From the NCBI GenBank assembly GCA_035654175.1, contig DASRXL010000111.1, positions 1-5,517 on the forward strand: a stretch of DNA of 5,517 nt, in the 5' to 3' direction. Below are positions 1-5,477 of this stretch, in pieces; position 1 is the first letter of the stretch; each line of letters starts with the position of its first letter. The notes beneath the pieces were generated by a model. It ran no database searches and had not been told where the DNA came from. It saw only the letters and a list, made by a program, of their open reading frames with translations. Source of the DNA: PNC22 sp035654175 (GTDB taxonomy: Bacteria; Planctomycetota; Phycisphaerae; Phycisphaerales; UBA1924). Position numbers and translations under genes: made by a program.

Positions 1-1
1 C

Positions 2-1312
2 GAGCGAGATATCGGCGCGGCGCTCCGCTCGACTCCCTCGCCCCCGCCGGCCTGGCACGCCACGCTTGCCCAGGTCCGGCGCGGCCAAGGCCGCCTCGAG
101 GAGGCCGCCGCCATCATCGAGAGCGCCCGGCGCACGCACCCCGCCGCCCAGGTTCTCGCCTCGACCCTGGCCGAGATCCTTTCCACGCTCCGCCGCTACG
201 ACGAGGCGCACGCCCTCCTCGCCGACCTGATCGCTCGCGGCGCCGACCGGCCCGGCCTGCTCAGCCAGTTCGGGCGCGTCTGCCGCCACCTCGGTCGCCC
301 GGCCGACGCGCTCGCGCCCCTCCGCGCCGCCTCCATCCGCGCCAACCTCGCGCCCGCCGCCCTCCAGCCCGTGCTCTTCGAGCTCGGCCACGTGCTCGAC
401 GCGCTCGGCGACTTCGACGCGGCCTTCGACGCCTTCGCCCGAGCCAACGCCCTCGAGCAGCGCACGTTCGACATCGAGCGGCACGGTGCGCTCGTCGGCC
501 GCGTCGTCGCGACCTGGACGCGCGAAGCCCTCGCGTCTCTCCCGCGCCCGGCCGGGAGCGGCGGGGGGGAGGGTATCGTTCTCATCGTCGGGATGCGGCG
601 CAGCGGAACCACGCTCGCGGAGCAGATCCTGGCGGCCCACCCCGACGTCGCCGCCGGCGGTGAGCTGCCGTGGCTGCGCGACCTGGCGGCGCCGCTCGAC
701 CCCGGCGCGGCCGCTCCGTTCGGCCTCGTGGTCGAGCAGTCGCTCGTCACCGCCGGCTCGGTCGGCGCCGTCCGGCGCGGGTACGAACACCTCGCCGCGC
801 CGTTGCGGGCGGGTGCGCCCGCCTTCACCGACAAGATGCCCGCCAACTTCAAGCTCCTCGGCGTCGCGCAGCTCGCCCTGCCGCGGGCCCGGGTCGTCTG
901 GTGCCGGCGCGACCCGCTCGACACGTGCCTCTCGTGCTACATGCAGCCGTTCAACGACAACAGCTACAGCGCCGACCTGCGCACGCTCGCCCGCTATTGG
1001 CACGACTGCGACCGCCTCATAACGCACTGGCGGTCCGTGCTCGACCTGCCCATCCACGAGCTCGTCTACGAGCGCCTCGTTGCCGAGCCGGAGCGTGAGG
1101 TGCGCGCCCTGCTCGGCTTTCTCGGCCTCTCCTTCGAGGAATCGTGCCTCCGCTTCCACGAGTCCGGCCGCAACGCCCGGACCGCGAGCACCGACCAGGT
1201 CGCCCGCCCCCTCTATGCTTCGTCCGCCGGGCGCGCACAGCGCTATCGTCGGCGCCTGGGCCCGCTCATCGACGAGCTCGCCCGCCTCGGCCACACGCAG
1301 GAAGCGTGTTGA
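2..1312 (+). CDS. TPR-repeat sulfotransferase (5' end missing)
   Basis: The frame is open from the first bases of the window to the TGA at 1310-1312, giving 436 visible residues; the true start lies upstream. Residues about 17-150 are alanine/leucine-rich helical repeats with TPR spacing (for example RLEEAAAIIESA, RYDEAHALLADLI, GRPADALAPLRAA, GDFDAAFDAFARANAL). The rest is a PAPS-dependent sulfotransferase domain. IVLIVGMRRSGTTL (about 192-205) is the 5'-phosphosulfate-binding loop. CRRDPLDTCLSCY (about 301-313) is the 3'-phosphate-binding segment, with Arg, Asp and Ser in the usual places. TASTDQVARPLY (394-405) is the C-terminal signature of the Sulfotransfer_3/TPST-like group. Known members move sulfate from PAPS to a glycan or a protein tyrosine; the acceptor cannot be told here. 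A GTG at 371 is an in-frame codon, not the start, because TPR sequence continues before it. No promoter is visible. Confidence 0.93.
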   Translation, partial: ERDIGAALRSTPSPPPAWHATLAQVRRGQGRLEEAAAIIESARRTHPAAQVLASTLAEILSTLRRYDEAHALLADLIARGADRPGLLSQFGRVCRHLGRPADALAPLRAASIRANLAPAALQPVLFELGHVLDALGDFDAAFDAFARANALEQRTFDIERHGALVGRVVATWTREALASLPRPAGSGGGEGIVLIVGMRRSGTTLAEQILAAHPDVAAGGELPWLRDLAAPLDPGAAAPFGLVVEQSLVTAGSVGAVRRGYEHLAAPLRAGAPAFTDKMPANFKLLGVAQLALPRARVVWCRRDPLDTCLSCYMQPFNDNSYSADLRTLARYWHDCDRLITHWRSVLDLPIHELVYERLVAEPEREVRALLGFLGLSFEESCLRFHESGRNARTASTDQVARPLYASSAGRAQRYRRRLGPLIDELARLGHTQEAC

Positions 1313-1346
1313 CGTCGCCCACGCCGAACCCCTCAGAGACGCACGC

Positions 1347-1622
1347 ATGGCCAAGCGCCCCGACCTCACCAGCCACCAGCGCAAGATCGTCAGTCGCTAT
1401 TACGAGCACCTGGACACCATCGCGATCACCAAGCTCCAGGAGTCCGTCAGCGAGCTGTTCCTTCTCCAGGGCGACGCGAGCAAGGCCAAAGCCGCCGACC
1501 GCCTCTGGAAGACCGTCGAGACCGCGCTCGCCAAGACCAGCGCCTCCGACAGCTCCGTGCGCGCCATCGTCGAGAAGCGCGACGTCGAGGCGCTCGCGGA
1601 GCTCCTCGCCCGCCTCCGCTGA
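1347..1622 (+). CDS. Small helical protein of unknown function, 91 aa
   Basis: The ATG at 1347 gives a basic, mostly helical 91-residue protein beginning MAKRPDLTSHQRKIVSRYYEH. No signal peptide, membrane segment or metal-binding motif is visible. Charged helices follow (ITKLQESVSELFLLQ, KAKAADRLWKTVETALAK, VRAIVEKRDVEALAELLARL). The frame stays open upstream to 1080, but that stretch is a shadow of the sulfotransferase gene, and ATG 1347 is the first sensible start outside it. A weak purine run (AGAG, 1335-1338) lies 8 bases upstream. It starts 34 bp after the sulfotransferase stop, so co-transcription is possible. It reads as a real protein because it is rich in Lys, Asp, Glu and Gln, unlike the Arg/Pro/Ala/Ser-rich shadow frames. 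It reminds me of short hypothetical proteins in planctomycetes, but I cannot name a family. It could be cytoplasmic and bind nucleic acid or protein; that is a guess. Confidence 0.8.
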   Translation: MAKRPDLTSHQRKIVSRYYEHLDTIAITKLQESVSELFLLQGDASKAKAADRLWKTVETALAKTSASDSSVRAIVEKRDVEALAELLARLR

Positions 1623-1631
1623 CGCGCTCCC

Positions 1632-1640
1632 GTACCCTCC
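1632..1640 (+). promoter_or_regulatory. GTACCCTCC motif, possible -10 box
   Basis: TACCCT (1633-1638) fits the TANNNT form of -10 element and is followed by CC, as in the two stronger candidates at 1775 and 4966. It lies 11 bp after the stop of the 91-aa gene and just before a dispersed repeat. No start codon follows closely, so if active it would drive a long leader for the acetylesterase or a small RNA. No -35 element is recognisable. Weak evidence on its own. Confidence 0.25.
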
Positions 1641-1642
1641 GC

Positions 1643-1685
1643 GGGCGCCACGGGTCAGCCCCTGCGTTGAGGCCCTCCCGGTGCC
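1643..1685 (+). repeat. Dispersed GGGTGCCACGG-type intergenic repeat, copy 1
   Basis: Bases 1643-1673 match 5487-5517 at 26 of 31 positions without gaps; the core here is GGGCGCCACGGG. Both copies have a CCCT-type arm end, a 6-base loop (GCGTTG at 1664-1669) and a returning AGG. The following AGGCCCTCCCGGTGCC (1670-1685) is an imperfect reverse complement of the left arm, so the whole would be a decayed stem-loop. It lies between the 91-aa gene and the acetylesterase and codes for nothing. It may act as a REP-like element or transcription attenuator; the function is inferred. Confidence 0.65.
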
Positions 1686-1774
1686 GGAGTCCTCCGCCCT
1701 CACGCGATCTGCTGTCCGCTGGCGGTATGCCGGTGCCTCCCTCCGCTCCGGCTGCCCGCGTCGAGCTCCCGCGC

Positions 1775-1784
1775 GGTACCCTCC
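1775..1784 (+). promoter_or_regulatory. GGTACCCTCC, probable -10 box of the acetylesterase gene
   Basis: TACCCT (1777-1782) matches the TANNNT -10 form. A transcript starting about 7 bases later (near 1789) would have a leader of about 16 bases that still carries the AGGAG site. The same ten bases recur before the lipoprotein gene at 4966-4975, and TACCCT is not seen on the + strand inside any gene of the window. No clear -35 box is present. Confidence 0.45.
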
Positions 1785-1791
1785 CCTCCCC

Positions 1792-1796
1792 AGGAG
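1792..1796 (+). promoter_or_regulatory. Ribosome binding site (AGGAG) of the acetylesterase gene
   Basis: AGGAG lies 8 bases before ATG 1805. It decides the start: the longer open frame from 1667 begins inside the dispersed repeat and would put 46 Pro/Arg/Ser-rich residues before an otherwise normal signal peptide. Confidence 0.8.
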
Positions 1797-1804
1797 ACCC
1801 GCAC

Positions 1805-3739
1805 ATGCGCTGCGCCATCACCGCTCTCATGCTCGCCGCGTCCACCGCGGCCGCCGACGTCGCCCTGCCCGCCATCCTCGGTTCCAACATGGTCCTCCAG
1901 GCCGATACCGCCGCCCCCATCTGGGGGTGGGCCGCTCCGGGCGAACGCATCACCGTCACCCCCGATTGGCCGGGCGCGGAGCCCGTCGCCGTGAGCGCAG
2001 GCGACGACGGCGCGTGGCGGGCCGAGCTCCGCACGCCCAACGCCGGCGGGCCACACACCATCACGATCGCAGGCTCCACCGTCCTCACCCTCGACAACGT
2101 CCTTATCGGTGAAGTCTGGCTCGCCTCCGGCCAATCCAACATGGAGTGGCCGCTGCGCCTCACCGACAACGCCGAGCGCGAGATCGCCGCCGCGGACCAT
2201 CCCGACATCCGCCTGTTCATCGTCGAGAACACCGTCGCCGCGTCGCCGCAGAGCGACTGCCGCGGCCGCTGGGTGGTCTGCTCGCCGCAGACCGCCGCCG
2301 ACTTCGGCGCCGTTGCGTACTACTTCGGCCGAGAGCTCCACGGCGCGCTCAGCACGCCCGTCGGGCTCATCGCCAGCGAGTGGGGCGGCACGCCGGCCGA
2401 GAGCTGGACCAGCGCCGAGCCGCTCGCCGCCTTCCCGCGCCACGCCCCCGGCCTCGAGCTCATGCGCCTGCTCCGCGAAGACCCGCAAGCGATCGAGCGC
2501 GAGCACCAGGCTGCCCTCGCCGACTGGAAGGCCAAGTACGAGACCGCCGAAGCCCGCACGTGGCCGACGCCGGCGCACAGCGACGCCGACTGGGGCGCTA
2601 TCGCGCAGCCCTCCAACTGGAGCTCGTCCGAGCTCGCGACTTTCGACGGCACCGTCTGGTGCCGCAAGACCGTCGAGATCCCCGCCGAATGGGCCGGCAA
2701 GGAGCTCACGCTCTCGCTCGGACCGATCGACGACAACGACACAACGCACTTCAACGGCGTTCAGATCGGCGAAACGCGCGGGTGGGACACGCCGCGACGC
2801 TACACCGTGCCCGCCGAGCTCGTCCGCGCCGGCCCCGCGGTTGTCGCCGTGAGCGTGCTCGACACCGGCGGCCGGGGCGGCATGCACGGCGAGGCCGTGG
2901 AGATGTTCCTGGCGCCCGCTGGGCATGGTGACGGCCGGCGCCTCAGCCTCGCGGGCGACTGGAAGTACAAGGCCGTCCCCGGGGGCCCGGGCATCCCGCC
3001 CCAGCCGCGCCCGCGCTCGATGAACGCCCACACCCCAAGCGCCCTCTACAACGGCATGATCGCCCCGCTCGTCCCCTACGCGATCCGGGGCGCCATCTGG
3101 TACCAGGGCGAGTCCAACCGCCACGCCGCGTACGAATACCGCACCCTCTTCCCCGCCATGATCACCGACTGGCGCAAGCAGTGGGGGACCGACTTTCCCT
3201 TCTACTTCGTCCAGATCGCGCCCTTCACCTACGACGGCGACCGCGGCGAGACCGCCGAGCTTCGCGAGGCCCAGCTCTTGACCCTCGACCTCCCCGGCAC
3301 CGGCATGGCCGTCACCATGGATATCGGCAACCCGCGCGACATCCACCCGACCAACAAGCTCGGCGTCGGCAAGCGACTCGCCCTCTGGGCCCTCGCGAAG
3401 ACCTACGCCCGCACCGGCCTCGAATACTCCGGCCCACTCTACGAGAGCGTCACCACCGAAGGCGACACGCTCGTCCTCCGCTTCGCCCACGCCGAGGGCC
3501 TGCACTCCCGCGGCGGTGTTCCCAAGGGCTTCGAGATCGCCGGCGAGGACCAGGTCTGGCACGCCGCGGGCGCGATCATCGAGGGCGACACCGTCACCCT
3601 CTCCGCCTACGGCGTGACGAACCCCATCGCCGCCCGATACGGCTGGGACGACGCCGACGAGCCCAACCTCTTCAATGCCGCCGGCCTCCCCGCCTCACCC
3701 TTCCGCACCGACGCCTGGAAGCGCGTCACCCAGCCTTGA
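1805..3739 (+). CDS. Secreted sialate O-acetylesterase-family protein (SASA/SGNH esterase)
   Basis: This 644-residue protein has a signal peptide (MRCAITALMLAASTAAADV, cleavage probably after about residue 18), so it is exported to the periplasm or beyond. A short beta domain (about 20-100) leads into the SGNH hydrolase core: GEVWLASGQSNMEWPL with nucleophile Ser111, ASEWGGTPAESW (190-201), AIWYQGESN (430-438), and DIGNPRDIHPTNK with Asp512 and His514. Between the halves of the core, about 250-375, sits a jelly-roll-like insert (FDGTVWCRKTVEIP, LSLGPIDDNDTTHFNG, GWDTPRRYTVP), as in the long members of this family. All catalytic blocks are intact and the length is normal. The family removes acetyl groups from sugars; in environmental bacteria the substrate is often acetylated plant or algal polysaccharide rather than sialic acid, so the family name should not be read as the substrate. 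The start is set by AGGAG at 1792-1796. It has its own likely promoter and converges on the hydrolase gene downstream. Confidence 0.94.
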   Translation: MRCAITALMLAASTAAADVALPAILGSNMVLQADTAAPIWGWAAPGERITVTPDWPGAEPVAVSAGDDGAWRAELRTPNAGGPHTITIAGSTVLTLDNVLIGEVWLASGQSNMEWPLRLTDNAEREIAAADHPDIRLFIVENTVAASPQSDCRGRWVVCSPQTAADFGAVAYYFGRELHGALSTPVGLIASEWGGTPAESWTSAEPLAAFPRHAPGLELMRLLREDPQAIEREHQAALADWKAKYETAEARTWPTPAHSDADWGAIAQPSNWSSSELATFDGTVWCRKTVEIPAEWAGKELTLSLGPIDDNDTTHFNGVQIGETRGWDTPRRYTVPAELVRAGPAVVAVSVLDTGGRGGMHGEAVEMFLAPAGHGDGRRLSLAGDWKYKAVPGGPGIPPQPRPRSMNAHTPSALYNGMIAPLVPYAIRGAIWYQGESNRHAAYEYRTLFPAMITDWRKQWGTDFPFYFVQIAPFTYDGDRGETAELREAQLLTLDLPGTGMAVTMDIGNPRDIHPTNKLGVGKRLALWALAKTYARTGLEYSGPLYESVTTEGDTLVLRFAHAEGLHSRGGVPKGFEIAGEDQVWHAAGAIIEGDTVTLSAYGVTNPIAARYGWDDADEPNLFNAAGLPASPFRTDAWKRVTQP

Positions 3740-3740
3740 C

Positions 3741-3930
3741 GCAGCACGCAGAGTGCGCAGAGATGACGCAGAGGCCGCAGAGAAGGAACTGCACACGAAG
3801 GCGCGAAGATTGCGAAGAACGCGAAGAAAGAGCTCGTGAATAGTGCATCGCGCTCTCCTTCGCGCTCTTCGCGTTCCAAGCTGCCTTCTCTGCGCTCTCT
3901 GCGTCCCCTCTGCGCCCTCTGCATTCCCGC
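3741..3930. repeat. Large inverted repeat of GCAGAG and CGAAG units between convergent genes
   Basis: The arms 3747-3786 and 3884-3923 are reverse complements at 34 of 40 positions with no gap. Each arm holds four GCAGAG/CTCTGC units at spacings 9, 11 and 9 (left 3748, 3757, 3768, 3777; right 3888, 3897, 3908, 3917). Inside the left arm are four CGAAG units at 3796, 3804, 3813 and 3822; inside the right arm are two CTTCG units at 3858 and 3867. The element fills most of the spacer after the acetylesterase stop. Reading frames across it give low-complexity Arg/Glu/Ala/Gln peptides and are not genes. Transcribed from either side it would fold into a long hairpin, so it could serve as a two-way terminator. 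It may equally be a non-autonomous dispersed element; no transposase or clear target-site duplication is seen. Confidence 0.85.
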
Positions 3931-3957
3931 TTTGCCAGTTGCTCTTTGCTATTTGCC
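3931..3957. repeat. Heptad TTTGC array overlapping the hydrolase stop
   Basis: TTTGC or its variant GTTGC starts at 3931, 3938, 3945 and 3952, an exact 7-base period. On the minus strand the unit reads GCAAA plus two variable bases. It is AT-richer than anything around it. The last residues (Gly-Lys) and TAG stop of the minus-strand hydrolase lie inside it (3949-3957), so the array contributes coding sequence. Its function is unknown. Confidence 0.7.
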
Positions 3958-4848
3958 TTCCGGCCGCCACAGCTCCCCCGGCTTCACCCTCGCAACGCGC
4001 CCCGCCTCTTCGCCCGCGGCCTTCAGCAGCCGCGTCATCGGCTCGTCCGCGCCCTCCGCGCTGAGTTCAAACGTCGAGTGGTGCACCGGGAAGAGCACCT
4101 CCCCCGGCATCGAGCGGAACATCCGCCACACCTGCTCCGGCGTCGCGTGATGATGCTCGCTCGGCTCGTACGCCCCGATGCCGAACGCCGCGAGATCCAC
4201 GGATCCCACGCTCTCGAACTCGCGCGTATCGGCGGTGTCCCCCGGCGCCAGGGTTCGCCGCCCGTCGCTCTCGACCAGGTACGAGTTGCAGCCGCGCACC
4301 ACGTCGATCGCCGTCCGGCCGCCCCAGTGCTCCGGGCGCAGCGCGCTCACCCGCGCCCCCTCCACCTCCACCACGCCGTCCCAGTGCAGCTCGAGCACGT
4401 CGCGGAACCCGCGCGGGATCAGCCGCCTCGTCCGCCGGCTCGTCACCACCGTCGTGCCGTCGTTGGCCAGCCGCTCGAGCGTCGGCCGGTCGAGGTGGTC
4501 GAAGTGCGCGTGCGTGATCAGCACGAGGTCGATCCGCGGCAGCTTCTCCACGTCGACCGGTGTCGGCGCCAGCCGGCTCGGGCCGATCGTCCGCCGGCCG
4601 ATCCGCGGCCCGATCCGCTGGCTCAGCACCGGGTCCACCAGGATCGTCATCCCGCCCTGGCGCAGCAGCACCCCGCCGTGCCCCAGCCACGCCGCGGCGA
4701 ACTCCGCCCCCTCCGCCTCGCGCAGGTCCCCCTCGCCAGGCGTCAGCGCCCCCGCCGCCTCACGGATCGACTCGGCCAGCATCCGCGGCACGCGATCCAC
4801 GCCGAACCGCACGGCCCCGCGAGCCTTGTCCTGCGCACGCCTCAGCAT
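3949..4848 (-). CDS. Metallo-beta-lactamase-fold hydrolase, UlaG/NAPE-PLD-like
   Basis: The 299-residue protein begins MLRRAQDKARGAV, with a basic helical lead of about 48 residues and no signal peptide, so it is probably cytoplasmic. The MBL core starts at FAAAWLGHGGVLLRQGGMTILVDPVLS (50-76). Metal ligands are visible: THAHFDHLD (His113, His115, Asp117, His118), PEHWG (His174), APGDT (Asp204) and PVHHSTFELS (His256, where NAPE-PLD relatives have HWGTFELS). GAYEPSEHHHATPEQ (225-239) matches the relatives' substrate-side loop. This pattern fits the Lactamase_B_2/COG2220 group, which includes UlaG-type lactonases and NAPE-PLD-type phosphodiesterases; the substrate cannot be assigned. ATG at 4848 is chosen because GGAAGA (4851-4856, read on the minus strand) lies just upstream; the open frame runs on to 5004, but that part crosses the hairpins and the divergent promoter and is low-complexity Arg/Gly. 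It converges with the acetylesterase and diverges from the lipoprotein gene. Confidence 0.9.
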   Translation of the reverse strand: MLRRAQDKARGAVRFGVDRVPRMLAESIREAAGALTPGEGDLREAEGAEFAAAWLGHGGVLLRQGGMTILVDPVLSQRIGPRIGRRTIGPSRLAPTPVDVEKLPRIDLVLITHAHFDHLDRPTLERLANDGTTVVTSRRTRRLIPRGFRDVLELHWDGVVEVEGARVSALRPEHWGGRTAIDVVRGCNSYLVESDGRRTLAPGDTADTREFESVGSVDLAAFGIGAYEPSEHHHATPEQVWRMFRSMPGEVLFPVHHSTFELSAEGADEPMTRLLKAAGEEAGRVARVKPGELWRPEGK

Positions 4849-4858
4849 GTTCTTCCGT

Positions 4859-4887
4859 GGCACCCGGCATCGTAGGTATCGGGTGCC
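4859..4887. other. Hairpin upstream of the hydrolase, sharing the GGGTGCCACGG core
   Basis: GGCACCCG (4859-4866) and CGGGTGCC (4880-4887) form a perfect 8-bp stem with a 13-base loop. The minus strand of 4855-4865 reads GGGTGCCACGG, the core of the repeats at 1643 and 5478, so this is probably a partial copy in the opposite direction. It would lie in or just before the leader of the hydrolase mRNA, ending three bases from its GGAAGA site. Possible roles are translation control or a repeat remnant. Confidence 0.55.
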
Positions 4888-4904
4888 CCGCCCCTCCGGG
4901 GCGG
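4888..4904. other. GC-rich hairpin in the divergent spacer
   Basis: CCGCCCC (4888-4894) pairs perfectly with GGGGCGG (4898-4904) around a 3-base TCC loop. It directly abuts the previous hairpin. No T-run follows on either strand, so it is not a classic intrinsic terminator. It may insulate the two divergent transcripts, or be chance in such GC-rich DNA. Confidence 0.4.
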
Positions 4905-4965
4905 CTCCCTGCCCTCTCCCCCCTTCATGCCTCCTGCTTCCCCGCGCACCCCGCGCCCGCCCTCT

Positions 4966-4975
4966 GGTACCCTCC
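4966..4975 (+). promoter_or_regulatory. GGTACCCTCC, probable leaderless promoter of the lipoprotein gene
   Basis: TACCCT (4968-4973) ends 6 bases before the ATG at 4980, the usual distance from a -10 box to the transcription start. That suggests an mRNA beginning at or within a few bases of the start codon. No Shine-Dalgarno sequence precedes either ATG (4977 or 4980), which agrees with leaderless translation. The ten bases are identical to those at 1775-1784. Confidence 0.5.
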
Positions 4976-4976
4976 G

Positions 4977-5468
4977 ATGATGAGCGATTCATCCGCCGTG
5001 CCACATCGCGGGGTTCACTACGCGCTGCTTTCCGCTCTCTCCCTCGCGCTCTGCGCTCTGCTCGCCGCCTGCGCCAACGACGCCGTCCACTTCCCCCGGC
5101 CCGACCTCTACGCCGGCCGCGCCACGTCCTGGCCCGAGGCCGCGGACGTCGAGGTGATCGCGCAGAACAGGACCGACGCCCCCCTCTGGCTGCGTCGCCT
5201 CGACCTCACGCTCTCCGTGGGGGGCGACCCGCTCGCGGCCGGCCTCTGGGAGGGCGACCGCCAGATCGACGCGGGCTCGGGTGTGCTCCTCGGCATCAGC
5301 CTCCCGATGATCGAGGGCGCCTCCGCCCCGCCCGCCGACGCGCCCGGCAGCCTCGAGGTCACCGCCCGCTACGCCCGCTCCGGCGTCATCGGCCTCCTCG
5401 GCGGCGAGACCCACACCTACACCCTCCCCATCGTCATCCGACGCGGCGTCGAGCAACCGACCGAGTGA
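4977..5468 (+). CDS. Predicted lipoprotein, possibly LEA14/WHy-like beta domain
   Basis: The 163-residue product has a lipoprotein signal: a short N-terminus, the hydrophobic segment YALLSALSLALCALLAAC, and a lipobox LAAC with Cys32 as the lipid-modified residue. The mature part is a single beta-rich domain. Its pattern VEVIAQNRTDAPLWLRRLDLTLSVGGDPLAAGLWEGDRQIDAGSGVLLGISLPM, split here as residues 58-77 and 78-111, resembles the LEA14/WHy fold (a strand with a polar N-x-T turn, a strand, then a closing strand pair). LEVTARYARSGVIGLLGGETHTYTLPIVI follows at about 126-154. The fold call is by eye and the function is unknown. Two adjacent ATG codons (4977, 4980) are possible starts; promoter spacing favours the second, which would give 162 residues. 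An open frame continues upstream to 4560 but is the antisense shadow of the hydrolase. The gene is divergent from the hydrolase and followed by a dispersed repeat. Confidence 0.85.
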   Translation: MMSDSSAVPHRGVHYALLSALSLALCALLAACANDAVHFPRPDLYAGRATSWPEAADVEVIAQNRTDAPLWLRRLDLTLSVGGDPLAAGLWEGDRQIDAGSGVLLGISLPMIEGASAPPADAPGSLEVTARYARSGVIGLLGGETHTYTLPIVIRRGVEQPTE

Positions 5469-5477
5469 GCACGTCCC

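Noticed and set aside
196..924. 242-residue minus-strand frame opposite the sulfotransferase gene
   Set aside because: Low-complexity Ser/Arg/Ala composition, no motif, and fully covered by the sense TPR-sulfotransferase.
1667..1804. Extended acetylesterase start (TTG at 1667) adding 46 residues
   Set aside because: The start lies inside the dispersed repeat, the extension is Pro/Arg/Ser-rich, and a good AGGAG plus signal peptide support ATG 1805.
1144..2112. 322-residue + strand frame spanning the sulfotransferase end, the 91-aa gene and the acetylesterase start
   Set aside because: Almost entirely Arg/Pro/Ser/Ala, crosses two stop-start boundaries of better-supported genes, and has no domain.
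1700..3562. 620-residue open frame on the minus strand opposite the acetylesterase gene
   Set aside because: It is Gly/Ala/Val/Arg-rich with no recognisable domain, and it mirrors a complete sense-strand gene with all catalytic motifs. High third-position GC keeps the antisense frame open.
3741..3957. CRISPR array
   Set aside because: The units are 5-7 bases at 7-11-base spacing in inverted arrangement, with no 25-40-base repeats, no unique spacers and no cas genes.
3607..3970. Small frames on both strands across the large inverted repeat (73-105 residues)
   Set aside because: Their peptides are direct translations of the GCAGAG/CGAAG units (runs such as AEGAEGTQRAQR) and have no start signals.
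3946..4875. 309-residue + strand frame opposite the MBL hydrolase
   Set aside because: Arg/His/Pro-rich shadow of a minus-strand gene with intact metal-binding motifs.
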